This document shows, one piece after another, positions 33,901-43,600 of a stretch of DNA of 64,000 bases (position 1 is its first letter; each line of letters opens with the position of its first letter). The translations under genes were made by a program, and so were the position numbers. The DNA lies in the NCBI GenBank assembly GCA_012064385.1, contig QRDG01000961.1:295724-359723 (forward strand), given 5' to 3'. Source of the stretch: Puccinellia tenuiflora (Eukaryota; Streptophyta; Magnoliopsida; Poales; Poaceae). The notes below the pieces were generated by a model. It had not been told where the DNA came from. It saw only the letters and a program-made list of their open reading frames with translations, and searched no databases.

Positions 33901-34217
33901 TTATGGCCAGGCCATGTTATGTCTACTTGAAGCTCAAGATGCCAGGTCCAGCAGGAGTCATTACAGTTAATGGCAGCAGACAGATGGCATTGGAGTGTGA
34001 GTTAGGTGATGCAGCTATGGCTGAGACAGCTTGTGCTCAAGAGGAGCTGAAGTTTTACAAGGCAAACGTGGACCCGGAGGACAACTCGGTCCTTAAGAAA
34101 CCGGCCACAGAGGAGAAGATGAAATTCAAGTCAGCTCAGGACACAAAGCAAGTCGACTTTACCCCTGGTGACTCTTCCAAGCAGTTCACTATTGGGGCGC
34201 ACCTCTCTGATAAATAG
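30864..34217 (+). CDS. Element B gag-protease polyprotein, ending at UAG
   Basis: 1117 codons are open from ATG 30864 to TAG 34215-34217. Order: an N-terminal acidic region; a coiled coil (about residues 200-275); a Gly/Pro-rich linker (about 290-345); the Retrotrans_gag core FKEPRKVPNYEPNMDPTSWL to NLPPRSINSWEQLKAAF (about 518-605); a Gln/Asn-rich stretch; a Cys/His cluster CPKHAKNGRCGHTLGQC (about 757-773) in place of a classical CCHC knuckle; and a retropepsin with LMDGGSSINILYY (about 925) and HALFGRPAYFKF. Gag would build the particle and the protease would mature it. The ATG lies in the LTR and the frame reads through the primer site (TTPRQLAPTVGP); a Met at about 30942 is an alternative start. 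The frame continues after the UAG as pol. Confidence 0.88.
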   Translation: MAPKLIFPEEELAVTTPRQLAPTVGPMVAKGVEIVGAARRAMEKLAIGRVYTDEHGETEIDDSGWTSEMNEVDEGYQLVFGGINVFVGMVCTSGLRANSAESVPEPTVVVESDGEESVGTSEVGIIAESEEPQAEKPEMMQESDSDYDADSESILPLFEDRLGYGIEEEDYEESPVRARIVGVYMSGNNQFDPALLTKEINANNAAERAAELTNARVALQKQLADITEANRRLAEEQARVQDEAQIVRRRREELTSIQHRRARSRLHDGVHINPTNLFITPNGSGRGAGLGGSAAAGGAAGGAGGAPPPPPPPEGPGGSRTNGPPPEGGVGGGASGGLGSQPNRFHTPEGHYSNPMDNVHAATLRLENILVPEGPAGQETRDAIELLKTALTQQALYPTFPDASRLHSTPFNSGTRSRHGESNPANSTSARRRELVRNRANIPTASQAQLVVDEARQRREREAARAREAERDRALVGAHNPPQPTRVHEEVTSPGASPALTGPECLSDAIRSESFPSSFKEPRKVPNYEPNMDPTSWLGTYEMAMSIRNATGNLCAKFMYLMMEGAAKVWMRNLPPRSINSWEQLKAAFIQNFQGTCKKLSTIEDLERCVQRKGESARHWMKRVSEIINSSQGLPPVSVLMAMERNCSYNPLSWKLGRMKESLNQGIPLTIGEIMAGANKHAATDKTKDQEEGTKGQGGNGQNQNQNQNQNQGGGKRPYGDNSDLVANTNTGVRRKDNNSGGYQGRTPSTEEVLRIPCPKHAKNGRCGHTLGQCVDLQRARFQGPGGGNNNGGYRGNNGAGGPGNNGGGAGNNPNQPQGGGNQQGGFQQNPKQLHDGNGQYYVTTWQQNPSRGSYHVFTTSTSKRSKKLKVRAVNAVEPALPQWLRWSEQTITWSRADHPARVDEPGQLALVVAPQVGGYTLNKVLMDGGSSINILYYDTFKRMQLQDRQLIPTETVFHGIVPGKSAKPIGKIYLEVAFGTVENFRSEIMPFEVVDLKSPYHALFGRPAYFKFMARPCYVYLKLKMPGPAGVITVNGSRQMALECELGDAAMAETACAQEELKFYKANVDPEDNSVLKKPATEEKMKFKSAQDTKQVDFTPGDSSKQFTIGAHLSDK
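34215..34217 (+). other. In-frame UAG between protease and RT (candidate readthrough site)
   Basis: The sequence GATAAATAGGAAAGCGCGCT keeps one frame on both sides: HLSDK, stop, ESALVEFIRENRDVFAW. Element A has the same stop at 25649-25651 in GACAAATAGGAAAGCGCGCT. It may be a recoding signal setting the Gag:Pol ratio, or a defect inherited by both copies. Confidence 0.6.
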
Positions 34218-34468
34218 GAAAGCGCGCTCGTCGAGTTCATCCGTGAGAACCGGGACGTCTTTGCATGGAAGCCATCTGACATGCCAGGAGTCCCGAGAGA
34301 ACTCGCCGAGCACAGCTTACATGTTAATCCTAATGCAAGACCAGTTAAGCAGGGTCTGCGCAAGTTTCATGATGACAGGAGGAAAGCTATAGGAGAGGAG
34401 GTGGCTCGGCTCCTCGCAGCCGAGTTCATCAAGGAGGTTTTTCACCCAGAGTGGGTGGCCAATCCAGT

Positions 34469-34911
34469 TGTCGTGGATATGGGACACGGGTACCCGTAAG
34501 GAGTACTAACGAGGCCCATCAGGAGGAAGCCCAGCAGGCCGACTCTAGTCAGAATAGGAAAAGGACTCGCCTTACCGACTTGTATTAAGATTAGCCGAGT
34601 TCTAAGAGGACTCTACTTGTAAGCCGGCCTCCTCCACCTTTATAAGGAGGGGCAAGGCGCCCCAAGAGGGCACGCTCAAGATAGCCCCGACAGACCCAAC
34701 ACAACCAAGAGGAGCCGCCCCATCGGCGACTTCCACCATGAGAGGAATAAAACCTAGCCACAAACAGCACGTAGGGATATTACCGGATGATGTTTCCCGG
34801 GTCCCGAAGCTGTATAAATCTTGTCTCCTGTGTCGTTCGTCTACTAACCCACATCGACGATGCCCACGCGTACATAGTCCCGTATCTTCACCGTCGGTTC
34901 ATACCACGACA
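34469..34911 (+). repeat. 5' LTR of element C
   Basis: TGTCGTGGATATGGGACACG to ATACCACGACA. TATA-like CCTTTATAAGGAGG is at 34637. The last bases CCACGACA are shared with the LTRs of A and B, the rest is not. Confidence 0.92.
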
Positions 34912-36627
34912 GTTGGCGCCCACCGTGGGGCTAAGTGCGCGTGGATTCACAATTCGATGGGTCCAATCTTCATCAACGACGATGGCGAGTTCATCACCGC
35001 ATCGATCAAGCGACTCGGACGCTTCAAGTTCTTCATCTACACGGTGGGCGCGGGAGCTCGACATCACCACTGCTCTCACGTGCGTATAAGCAAGCATACA
35101 AGATCAGAATTTTTCCGAGCTGTTCCGTATCAGCAAAGCTGATTCAAATCAAAGGAAAGAAGTACTGTTTCAAATATAGGATGCGTACAAACTAAGGTTC
35201 CAAGAGAAAGGAAGGAGGAGAGTCGTATCCAACTCCAAATACTACTACTCCACGCACGGAGACCAAGCATCTACCGAGTGCAAGAAAAAAAAGCCAAACC
35301 GGGTACTAGTACTACTTGGACAAGTCAAAACAGAGTAAGCGTCGGATGAGGAGCCGGACCGCCTGATTGTATCTCCTGCCAAGGAAATAAGTGCTAGTTG
35401 GTCCAAAAGAAGCAAACGTGAAAGAGGAAAGTAATCAGAGGAAGGAAAGAAAAGACAAGCTGGTCAGCTTGGTCACATATAGCAACAAAAAAAAAAGGTG
35501 TACGCGGATGCGCTAACAAATCGGCGACCGGGTCCAAATGACTCGGACGGCTTCCTCGTCGACTCATGAGCGTCATCAACACAGAAGAATAAACAGCTAA
35601 GTTGTCTCTTTATATTTAAATTCCATATTTTTATTTTCAGTCAATTAAATTAAAATAAATCTGCTACCTTTGAGTCAATCTCGGGGGCTATTAATTCTTC
35701 TGAGTTATGGTTGCCAAAGAGGACAAGCTGCCAGATGCGCGGTCCAAACATAGGTATCCTGGCTCAGGAGATGGACGTTCGTTTCTTTGCTAAGTCAGAT
35801 GCGAAACGCAATAGACCAAGTAGTGCGTATGAACAAAGCCAGATCGACTCTGAAGCACAGAGGCCTTTGTCGACAGAGCAAAATCATATTGCATGAAAAA
35901 AGTCGCCGCGAAAGCCTACTTAGACAAGTCGGACGATTAATCACTTGAACACAAATAAATCAAATCGTTATAATATTTATTTAATCCTTTTCATACGTCA
36001 TGAACGGTATAATGCATACACAATTTTATTTCAGGTACCTCAAAAGGAGTCCCGAGTTGCTGCAGGCAGACAACCCGGCACTCGGGGGCTAGACCGTTCA
36101 AATGCTCAAGAAAAGGAGTTATACACCAAGGAGTCCCGAGTCGTCGCAGGCAAACGACCCGGCACTCGGGGGCTACATATATATGTGTGTAAACAAACTC
36201 GAGCAAAGTCATATATCTCATCAAGAGGACTTGGAGAAAAATTCCGAGTCACTTCAGCACAAGTCGGCAAGAGAAGCCGGCATCGACAAGTCGACAGGAG
36301 AAGTCGGCATTAACAAGTCGGCAAGAGAAGCCGGCATTAACAAGTCGACCGGAGAAGTCGGCATCGACGACTCGACCGGAGAAGTCGGCATCGACGACTC
36401 GACAACATCTTCGCCAAACAACTCGGCAAATGACGACTCGACAACATCCTCGTCAATAACTCGGCAAAGTCTACATCGAAAACCCGGCAAATGCAGAGCC
36501 GGGTGCCGCGACATCATCGACATCGACAAGCCGGCAAAGAACCCGGCACGGACTCTGTGTCCCATTTCTTCAACAAGTCAAGACCTTTCGCATGACTCTA
36601 CAAGTCACCCGAAAGCTCGGGGGCTAC
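34912..36627 (+). other. Interior of element C
   Basis: Non-coding as far as I can tell. The ORF at 36102-36668 is made largely from a 27-bp tandem repeat and has no domain. Two extra copies of the motif CACTCGGGGGCTA lie at 36079 and 36165, echoing the polypurine tract. A/G-rich stretches near 35140-35300 and 35410-35500 may be leader sequence. Confidence 0.55.
36261..36395 (+). repeat. 27-bp tandem repeat, five copies, in element C
   Basis: Units alternate between AAGTCGGCAAGAGAAGCCGG and AAGTCGACCGGAGAAGTCGG followed by CATCGAC or CATTAAC. Translated, they give 9-residue repeats (STGEVGIDD type) in the overlapping ORF. A partial sixth unit follows to about 36420. Confidence 0.85.
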
Positions 36628-37070
36628 TGTCGTGGATATGGGACACGGGTACCCGCAAGGAGTACTAACGAGGCCCATCAGGAGGAAGCCCAGCAGGCCG
36701 ACTCTAGTCAGAATAGGAAAATGACTCGCCTTACCGACTTGTATTAAGATTAGCCGAGTTCTAAGAGGACTCGACATGTAAGCCGGCCTCCTCCACCTTT
36801 ATAAGGAGGGGCAAGGCGCCCCAAGAGGGCACGCTCAAGATAGCCCCGACAGACCCAACACAACCAAGAGGAGCCGCCCCATCGGCGACTTCCACCATGA
36901 GAGGAATAAAACCTAGCCACAAACAGCACGTAGGGATATTACCGGATGATGTTTCCCGGGTCCCGAAGCTGTATAAATCTTGTCTCCTGTGTCGTTCGTC
37001 TACTAACCCACATCGACGATGCCCACGCGTACATAGTCCCGTATCTTCACCGTCGGTTCATACCACGACA
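36628..37070 (+). repeat. 3' LTR of element C
   Basis: Nearly identical to the 5' LTR. TATA-like CCTTTATAAGGAGG is at 36796. An ATG at 36897 opens a frame that leaves the LTR and enters element B's RT. Confidence 0.92.
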
Positions 37071-40055
37071 CCAGTGTTGGTACCAAAGAAGACAGGAGAG
37101 TTACGGATGTGCATCGACTTCACAGGTCTTAACAAGCATTGCCCTAAGGACCCGTTTGCACTACCTCGCATCGACCAGATCATCGACTCCACAGCGGGGT
37201 CAGAGTTGCTTTGTTTCTTGGATGCATATTCAGGGTACCATCAGATCAGACTCAACATAGAGGATGAGTTGAAAACGTCCTTCATTACGCCCTTTGGAGC
37301 ATTTTGTTACACAACAATGCCCTTTGGACTCAAGAACGCAGGAGCTACATATCAGAGATGTATTCAGAATTGTTTCAAAAAACAGATTGGAAGGAATATT
37401 CATGCTTATGTGGACGATGTAGTGGTCAAGTCTCAGAAGGCCGACTCTCTGATAGCAGACCTGACAGAAACCTTTGAGAACCTACGCAAATACAAGATGA
37501 AGCTCAACCCGACCAAGTGTGTTTTTGGAGTCCCTGCGGGCAAACTCCTAGGCTTCATCGTTTCAGAGAGAGGCATTGAGGCAAATCCAGAGAAAATCAA
37601 GGCTATCCATAACTTGCAGAGGCCGACTTGTTTGAAGGACGTTCAAAAGCTCACTGGATGTGTGGCAGCTCTAAGCAGGTTTATTTCAAGACTCGGGGAG
37701 AAGGCGGGTCCTCTCTACCGACTCCTGAAGAAGTCAGATAAATTCCTATGGGATGAAGAGGCTGACCGTGCTTTTGAGGAGTTGAAGAAAACTTTGTCAA
37801 CAGCACCAGTGCTTGCAGCTCCTACAGATAAGGAGCCCATGCTATTATATGTAGCTGCCAACGAGAGAGTTGTCAGTGCAGTAGTAGTTGTGGAGCGTGC
37901 AGAGGAAGGAAAGGAGTACCCAGTGCAGAGACCTGTCTACTACATCAGTGAAGTCCTCACAGAGTCAAAGCAAAGGTACCCACAGTGGCAGAAGTTGGTC
38001 TATGGAGTTTTTCTTGCAAGTAGAAAGCTCAAGCATTATTTCCAAGAGCATCCAATTAAGGTGGTGAGTTCAGCACCGCTGGCAGATATCATACGTAACA
38101 GAGAGGCAACAGGGCGAGTCGCCAAGTGGGCAATTGAGTTGGGTCCTTATCATATCACATATGAGCCGAGGATAGCGATCAAGTCTCAAGCTTTGGTTGA
38201 TTTTGTCAATGATTGGACAGATTTTACATCTTCACCAAGCGCCCCTTGCACCAAGTATTGGACAATACACTTTGACGGGTCCAGACAGTTAGAAGGCTCA
38301 GGAGCCGGCGTGGTGTTAACATCGCCTAAGGGAGATAAGTTAGCATATGTACTTCAATTACACTTTGATTGTACAAATAACATGGCAGAGTATGAGGCTT
38401 TGCTACATGGCCTACGTTTGGCCAAGGAGATGAATATCAAGCGTATCAGGTGCTTTGGAGACTCGGATCTCGTAGCTCAGCAAGTGTCTGGAACATGGGA
38501 CTCGAAGGATGCAAACATGGCGGCTTATAGAAGAGCAGTCGAACAGATAGCCGGGTTCTTTTCTGGTTATCAAGTGGAGCATATTGACAGACGCAAGAAC
38601 GAGGCTGCTGATGCGTTATCACGACTCGGCTCTCGTCGAGAGAAAGTACCACCAAATGTGTTCTTGGATGAACTCCATCATCCTTCAGTAAAGTTACCCT
38701 CAGAGGAGGAGTTAGCCTTTCCAGACCCAGAGTCGGTGTTGGTAGCAGCAACACGAGCAATCCCAATGTGGACAGAGCCCTACCTAGCATATCTCCTGCG
38801 GGGTGAACTCCCAAAGGATGAAGTCAAGCGAAAGCAACTCATCAGGCGATGCAAGTCCTACACAGTCATTGATGGCGAGTTGTACAGAAGAAGCGTTACT
38901 GGAGTCTACCAGAGATGTGTGTCTCCAGAAGAGGGCAAACAAATATTACAAGAGATTCACGCAGGAGATTGTGGTCATCATGCATCCACTAGATCCTTGG
39001 TGTCAAAAGCTTTCAGACACGGGTTCTTTTGGTTGACAGCACATTTGGATGCAGAAAGGATAGTTCGAGTCTGTGATGGATGTCAAAGGTACGCAAGGCA
39101 AGACCACGTGCCAGCTCAAGAACTCAGAACCATCCCTATCACTTGGCCATTTGCAGTTTGGGGACTCGACATGGTGGGCCCTTTCTCAAAGTCGCCTTGT
39201 CAGAAGACCCATCTGCTAGTAGCAGTTGACAAGTTCACCAAGTGGGTGGAAGTGGAACCCGTCAGCAGAGTCGACGGTGCATCAGCTGTGAGATTCTTCA
39301 AAAAGATAGCAACACGTTTTGGGTATCCTCACAGCATCATTACAGACAATGGTACCAACTTATCAGTTGGAGAGATGGCCAAGTTTTGTGGAGAGAACAA
39401 CATTAGACTCGACCTAGCCTCAGTGGCACATCCACAGTCCAATGGACAAGCAGAGAGGGCAAATCAGGAGTTGCTGAGGGGAATTAAGCCTCGGCTCCGA
39501 GTTCCTTTGCTAAGAGCCGACGGGTCTTGGGTCGAGGAGTTACCAGCAGTGCTTTTGAGTATCAGGACGACTCCTAACAGATCCACTGGCTTCACACCTT
39601 TCTTCATGGTGTATGGAGCAGAAGCTGTCTTGCCAAGCGACTTGTTGCATGACTCGCCACGAGTCGCCAATTATGTTGAGACAGAAAATGAACTCGCCCG
39701 CCAGGACTCGGTCGATGCACTTGAAGAAGCAAGGGAGTTAGCCCTTGAGAGATCAGCAGTTTATCAGCAGGACTTGCGGCGATATCACGCACGCAGAGTC
39801 AAGACCCGGACTTTCCAGGAAGGAGACCTAGTGCTTCGCCTTGTCCAGAATAAGGAAGGGATGCACAAGTTATCTCCACCATGGGAAGGACCGTTCGTCA
39901 TAAGTAAGAATTTGAACAACGGGTCGTACTATCTAATGGATGTGCGAGAGCCGGCAAGTGTGGGCAAAGGAGCTGATACAGCTCATACTCTAGATCCTTA
40001 TGCAGAGGCAAAGAGGCCTTGGAACATAGCTCAGTTACGTCCTTATTATACTTAA
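36897..40055 (+). CDS. Chimeric LTR-pol ORF (element C LTR fused in frame to element B RT-RNaseH-integrase)
   Basis: ATG at 36897 in C's 3' LTR gives 58 LTR-encoded residues (MRGIKPSHKQHVGILPDDVS ...), then continues without a stop as PVLVPKKTGEL and the rest of B's pol to 40055, 1052 residues in all. The 3' LTR carries its own TATA about 100 bp upstream. A transcript started there could therefore be translated into an RT-dual RNaseH-integrase protein lacking Gag, protease and the first about 85 residues of pol. The fusion is what the sequence shows; expression is untested. Confidence 0.75.
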   Translation: MRGIKPSHKQHVGILPDDVSRVPKLYKSCLLCRSSTNPHRRCPRVHSPVSSPSVHTTTPVLVPKKTGELRMCIDFTGLNKHCPKDPFALPRIDQIIDSTAGSELLCFLDAYSGYHQIRLNIEDELKTSFITPFGAFCYTTMPFGLKNAGATYQRCIQNCFKKQIGRNIHAYVDDVVVKSQKADSLIADLTETFENLRKYKMKLNPTKCVFGVPAGKLLGFIVSERGIEANPEKIKAIHNLQRPTCLKDVQKLTGCVAALSRFISRLGEKAGPLYRLLKKSDKFLWDEEADRAFEELKKTLSTAPVLAAPTDKEPMLLYVAANERVVSAVVVVERAEEGKEYPVQRPVYYISEVLTESKQRYPQWQKLVYGVFLASRKLKHYFQEHPIKVVSSAPLADIIRNREATGRVAKWAIELGPYHITYEPRIAIKSQALVDFVNDWTDFTSSPSAPCTKYWTIHFDGSRQLEGSGAGVVLTSPKGDKLAYVLQLHFDCTNNMAEYEALLHGLRLAKEMNIKRIRCFGDSDLVAQQVSGTWDSKDANMAAYRRAVEQIAGFFSGYQVEHIDRRKNEAADALSRLGSRREKVPPNVFLDELHHPSVKLPSEEELAFPDPESVLVAATRAIPMWTEPYLAYLLRGELPKDEVKRKQLIRRCKSYTVIDGELYRRSVTGVYQRCVSPEEGKQILQEIHAGDCGHHASTRSLVSKAFRHGFFWLTAHLDAERIVRVCDGCQRYARQDHVPAQELRTIPITWPFAVWGLDMVGPFSKSPCQKTHLLVAVDKFTKWVEVEPVSRVDGASAVRFFKKIATRFGYPHSIITDNGTNLSVGEMAKFCGENNIRLDLASVAHPQSNGQAERANQELLRGIKPRLRVPLLRADGSWVEELPAVLLSIRTTPNRSTGFTPFFMVYGAEAVLPSDLLHDSPRVANYVETENELARQDSVDALEEARELALERSAVYQQDLRRYHARRVKTRTFQEGDLVLRLVQNKEGMHKLSPPWEGPFVISKNLNNGSYYLMDVREPASVGKGADTAHTLDPYAEAKRPWNIAQLRPYYT

Positions 40056-40642
40056 GTTGTAATAGATTCATGAGTTGAAAGGCAATGAGCCCAGTGAGCC
40101 ATGCCCTAGATGTAATCGAATTATTATGATCAAATGAAATAAAGCCGGCTTTTGTGAACATGAGTCCTTTAGTCGAGTCACCCAGTGAGTGCGCTTTGTT
40201 CTTTAAATTTTGATCATCAGGTTCTTGGGGGCTTGCTTTTCAGTGAAAAAAGTTAAGCTTAAACTCTTGGACCCGGCACAGTAGCCAAATTTTCCTAGTT
40301 TTCTCGCTGGTAAGTCAGATGCATCCTGCACAATATGATCTATCTACAGGCATGACTTGTTTCTCTCTCTTATGGATCCCAAGGAACATATGAGTTAAGA
40401 ACTTGTCAGCACAAGCTGTAAGAGAAGTCATGCAGGGCCTACTTATTCATCAGTGAAAAACTAGACGGGTTATAAGAACCAAGCCGATTGGCACAAACTT
40501 TAAAATAGCTAAACAAGCTCAATTGTTTAAAGCACCAGTAGTGCACCATTACAACTCAAAAGAGCTACCAAGCTCAATAGTTTAAAAGCACCAGTAGTGC
40601 ATAATTACAAAGTCTCAATAGTAACACAGCATTACATAATAA

Positions 40643-43600
40643 TCAAAAGTCATTCAGAGGGTTGTCTTCTAGAGAAGCTGACTCCTTCGCCAGAGTCGAG
40701 GAGTCCTTCTTAGCAGGCGACTTGTCCTTTGCTTGAACAGCAGGAGTCGAGGAGTCCTTCTTAGCAGGGGATTTGCCTTGTGCTTGAGCAGCGGAGGAAG
40801 GAGCCGGCTTCAATGGAGGCTTGGTGGCGACTCTCTTCGTTTGCAATCCAGTACCCTTGGGACTCTTCATATGCTTAGCAAGCTCTGCTTGTTTCTGAGC
40901 GTCTCCAGAGACAGCTCTAGAAGGAGTGGGCGCAGCAGGAGTCTTCAGGGTAGGCTCGGTACTTGGAACAGGAGCCGCCGGTGACGATGAACTCGGACCG
41001 GCAGAAGAAGAGAATACACCAGATGGGTCCTGTGATGGGCGGCCAAAGTTTACTATCTCAGGAGTTATTGGAGCGACTCTCTTGTTCTCCAAATCATAAT
41101 GATGAACCCATACCTCAGGGTCCATCTTATTGGCAATTTCACAAGCATATGGCCGCACCAATTTTTCTTCAGCTTTGAAGTCATCCTGGGTAAAGGGCTT
41201 GCCATCTTCATGCTGCTCTGACTTCCCCATAGTGAGCATTGCTGGCTCCAGGACAGTTGGGTAGTAGCTGTGTGCCAGTGCAAGTATCCTTATAGCGGAT
41301 CTCCTCATGGCAGATTGTTTCCACAAACGCATATAGCCTGGTGCTCTGGACAACTCGTCCACCAGACGTTCAGGTTCTTTGGGGCACTTGCCTTTATGGT
41401 TCAAATACTTGACCACAGAACGGGCTCCCTCTTGTAGCCCATGACAGTAATCAAGCATCTCAGATAGTTGCTTGCTTGTGGGCAATTTAAGCTTTGGGGA
41501 GTCAACCCCTGCAGAGAGGAAATCAAGGAGTCATCGTTAGTTGAAAAGCAATTCAGAAAGGTGCAAAAGGAAGCAAGCAAAAGTCATAAACTCACCAAAT
41601 ATGTGTTGACACATGGCACCAATGCCTTTTTTGCAAGTGTTGAACACAGCTTGTAGGTCATTGTGTGCCTTCTGAGCAATCTTTTTGGCCTCAGCCAACT
41701 CTTTCTTTACCTGCTCCAGTTGAGCAGCCAAGGTCTTCAGATCCTTCTCAAGCTGAAGGGAGTGTTCTTTTTCGGCCACGGCAGACCTGACACTGGCAGC
41801 TGCCTGGTCCTCAAGTTCTTTCATATCTCTCTCTTCATCTTGGAAACAATGCACTGCAATTACAAGTCATAAAGCACAAGTGAGCTCCACAAGTCAAATA
41901 AAGAACTCATGAGCTCCAAGTCGTCACAAGTTAACAACTTGGCGCTTGGGGACTACTCAGGAGTCAATTCTTTCTATCAGAAAAGCAAGCATGAGTCCTA
42001 GTTGACAAGCCATAAGCTCCAAGTCGCCACGAGTTAGCAACTTGGCGCTTGGGGGCTACTGGCAGATCAGAATTTTTCATCAAGTTAAGTATGAGTAGAG
42101 TGGACATGTTTGCAGCTCCAATTCGCCACAAGTTAGCAACTTGGCGCTTGGGGGCTACTCGCAGAACAAAAATTCTTCTTCAAGTAAGGTGTCAGTAAAT
42201 TACATATGTTGGTAGCTCCAAGTCGTCGCAAGCTGACAACTCGGCGCTTGGGGGCTACTCGTGCGAAAGTTTTTGGTCTAGGGACCCGACAGACAGTAAA
42301 TTAGCAGCCCCGAGTCCTAGTAGAGCTAAGGACTCAGTGCTTGGGGGCTACAGTGTGCAAATTCTTTTTATATAGTAATTGAGTTCAGTTTCAAATCAAA
42401 GCACCCATCCTAGTCACAAGTCACCACAGACAGGTGCTTGGGGGCTACTGGGATAGGATGATTCTAGCAAGGCATATAAGGTGAAGTCAGAAAAGCTTAC
42501 TTCATGAACCATATGAAGTGACCTAAGAGCCGCTTGCTCGTCGTCCTTCAGCCTAGCAGCTTGATCGTTCAAGTCGACTGCTTCAGCGTAGGCTTCGGAA
42601 AATGACATGTTATCTGCCACCCGAAGTCGACTGTAGTCAGTAGATGACTTGATCTTGATGGATGGAGAGGCTGCAGGAGTCGGCTTGACAGGAGCCGGAT
42701 TAACTTGAGGCACAGAATCAGGAGTCGCAGCACCAGAACTGGGCTGGACTATTGTTGGAGTCGCCGCCCGAACCTTCGAAGAGGACTCGGGAACGGTAGG
42801 AGTAGTGGTTGCACCAGCTGAGGCAGCGATGGAAGGACCTGTCCTTGTGCTGGTTGTTTCAGAAGCTGAAGGAGGAACAGGTCCACGCCCAGAGGATATA
42901 TCAACCATGCCTGGGAGCTTGGTCACTTTGGCACAAGGCCGAGCCCTGGAATACACAAGGATAGAAGTCAGCACCAGAATTAGTGAAAAGGGAAAAGGCA
43001 GAAGTCATTTGAATGCAAGTATAGAAACAAAGAAATCTTACCCAACATTGGTCTCCAGGTCCAAGGAGGCCTGAGAGTCTGAAGAAGGCATTGACATGCC
43101 AGAGTGATAAGAATCGTCCTTCTGGGGAGGAGAAGCCGATTTCCGCTGGTGTGAAGCTGGCAGAGGCTCAGGAGCATCTGCAGGCCCATCAGAGCGCAGT
43201 TTCCTCTTTCTGGCGGCGATGACACTCTGCACGTGTTCTTCAGGCTTAGTAGGAGAGCGAGAGGACCCAAGGACTCGTGAGAGTGGTACCTTGGGAACAG
43301 CATCTCGAGAACCATTATTGTTTGAGGCTGGAGAAGACGAGGAGTGACTCCTAGCTGAGGACTCTGCAGATATTGATGGCTGAGCAGCAGCAGAGGTAGT
43401 ATCAGTTTGCCTAGTGGTGGGAGCCTCTGGAGAGGACTCGTCATCGTCAATCTCTTCCACTATGGGAGCCTCTTGAGAGGACTCCTCTTCATCAGCATTC
43501 TCAGTTGGAGCCTCTGGTGAGGACTCCTCATCGGCAGCACCATCTTCAGCGGGAGCCCCCTGGGAGGACTCCTCATCCGCATCATCAGTGTCTTCTGCCA

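Larger units (their letters stand above)
34469..37070 (+). mobile_element. Element C: small non-autonomous gypsy-type element inside B
   Basis: 443-bp LTRs at 34469-34911 and 36628-37070 are flanked by the perfect duplication CCAGT (34464-34468; 37071-37075). The 1.7-kb interior starts with the same primer site as A and B and ends in a matching polypurine tract (AAAGCTCGGGGGCTAC, to 36627). It contains no gag or pol motif. The LTRs differ at about four positions by eye (under 1%), so C is the youngest. It is probably mobilised in trans by an A/B-like element. Confidence 0.92.
34218..40055 (+). pseudogene. Element B pol (RT, two RNase H domains, integrase), split by element C
   Basis: Pol runs 34218-34468 (linker and start of RT) and resumes at 37076 after element C, ending at TAA 40055. 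RT: LRMCIDFTGLNKHCPKDPFA, SELLCFLDAYSGYHQ and the catalytic YVDDVVVKS near 37408. RT-linked RNase H: LLYVAANERVVSAVVVVE (37845). A second, archaeal-type RNase H: IHFDGSRQLEGSGAGVVL, TNNMAEYEALLHGLRLA, GDSDLVAQQVSG and NEAADALSRLGS (38265-38640). Integrase: HHCC-like CGHHASTRSLV...CDGCQRY, then WGLDMVGPF, ITDNGTNL and AERANQELL as the DDE core (39160-39475). No other stop or frameshift is visible, so the only lesion is the C insertion (plus the shared UAG upstream). Confidence 0.9.

Noticed and set aside
36261..36395. Regular short repeats considered as a CRISPR-like array
   Set aside because: Units are contiguous tandem copies without unique spacers, in a plant retrotransposon.
36102..36668. 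188-codon ORF in element C as a possible protein gene
   Set aside because: Half of it is the 27-bp tandem repeat, and it runs into the 3' LTR; no domain and no sign of Gag or Pol.
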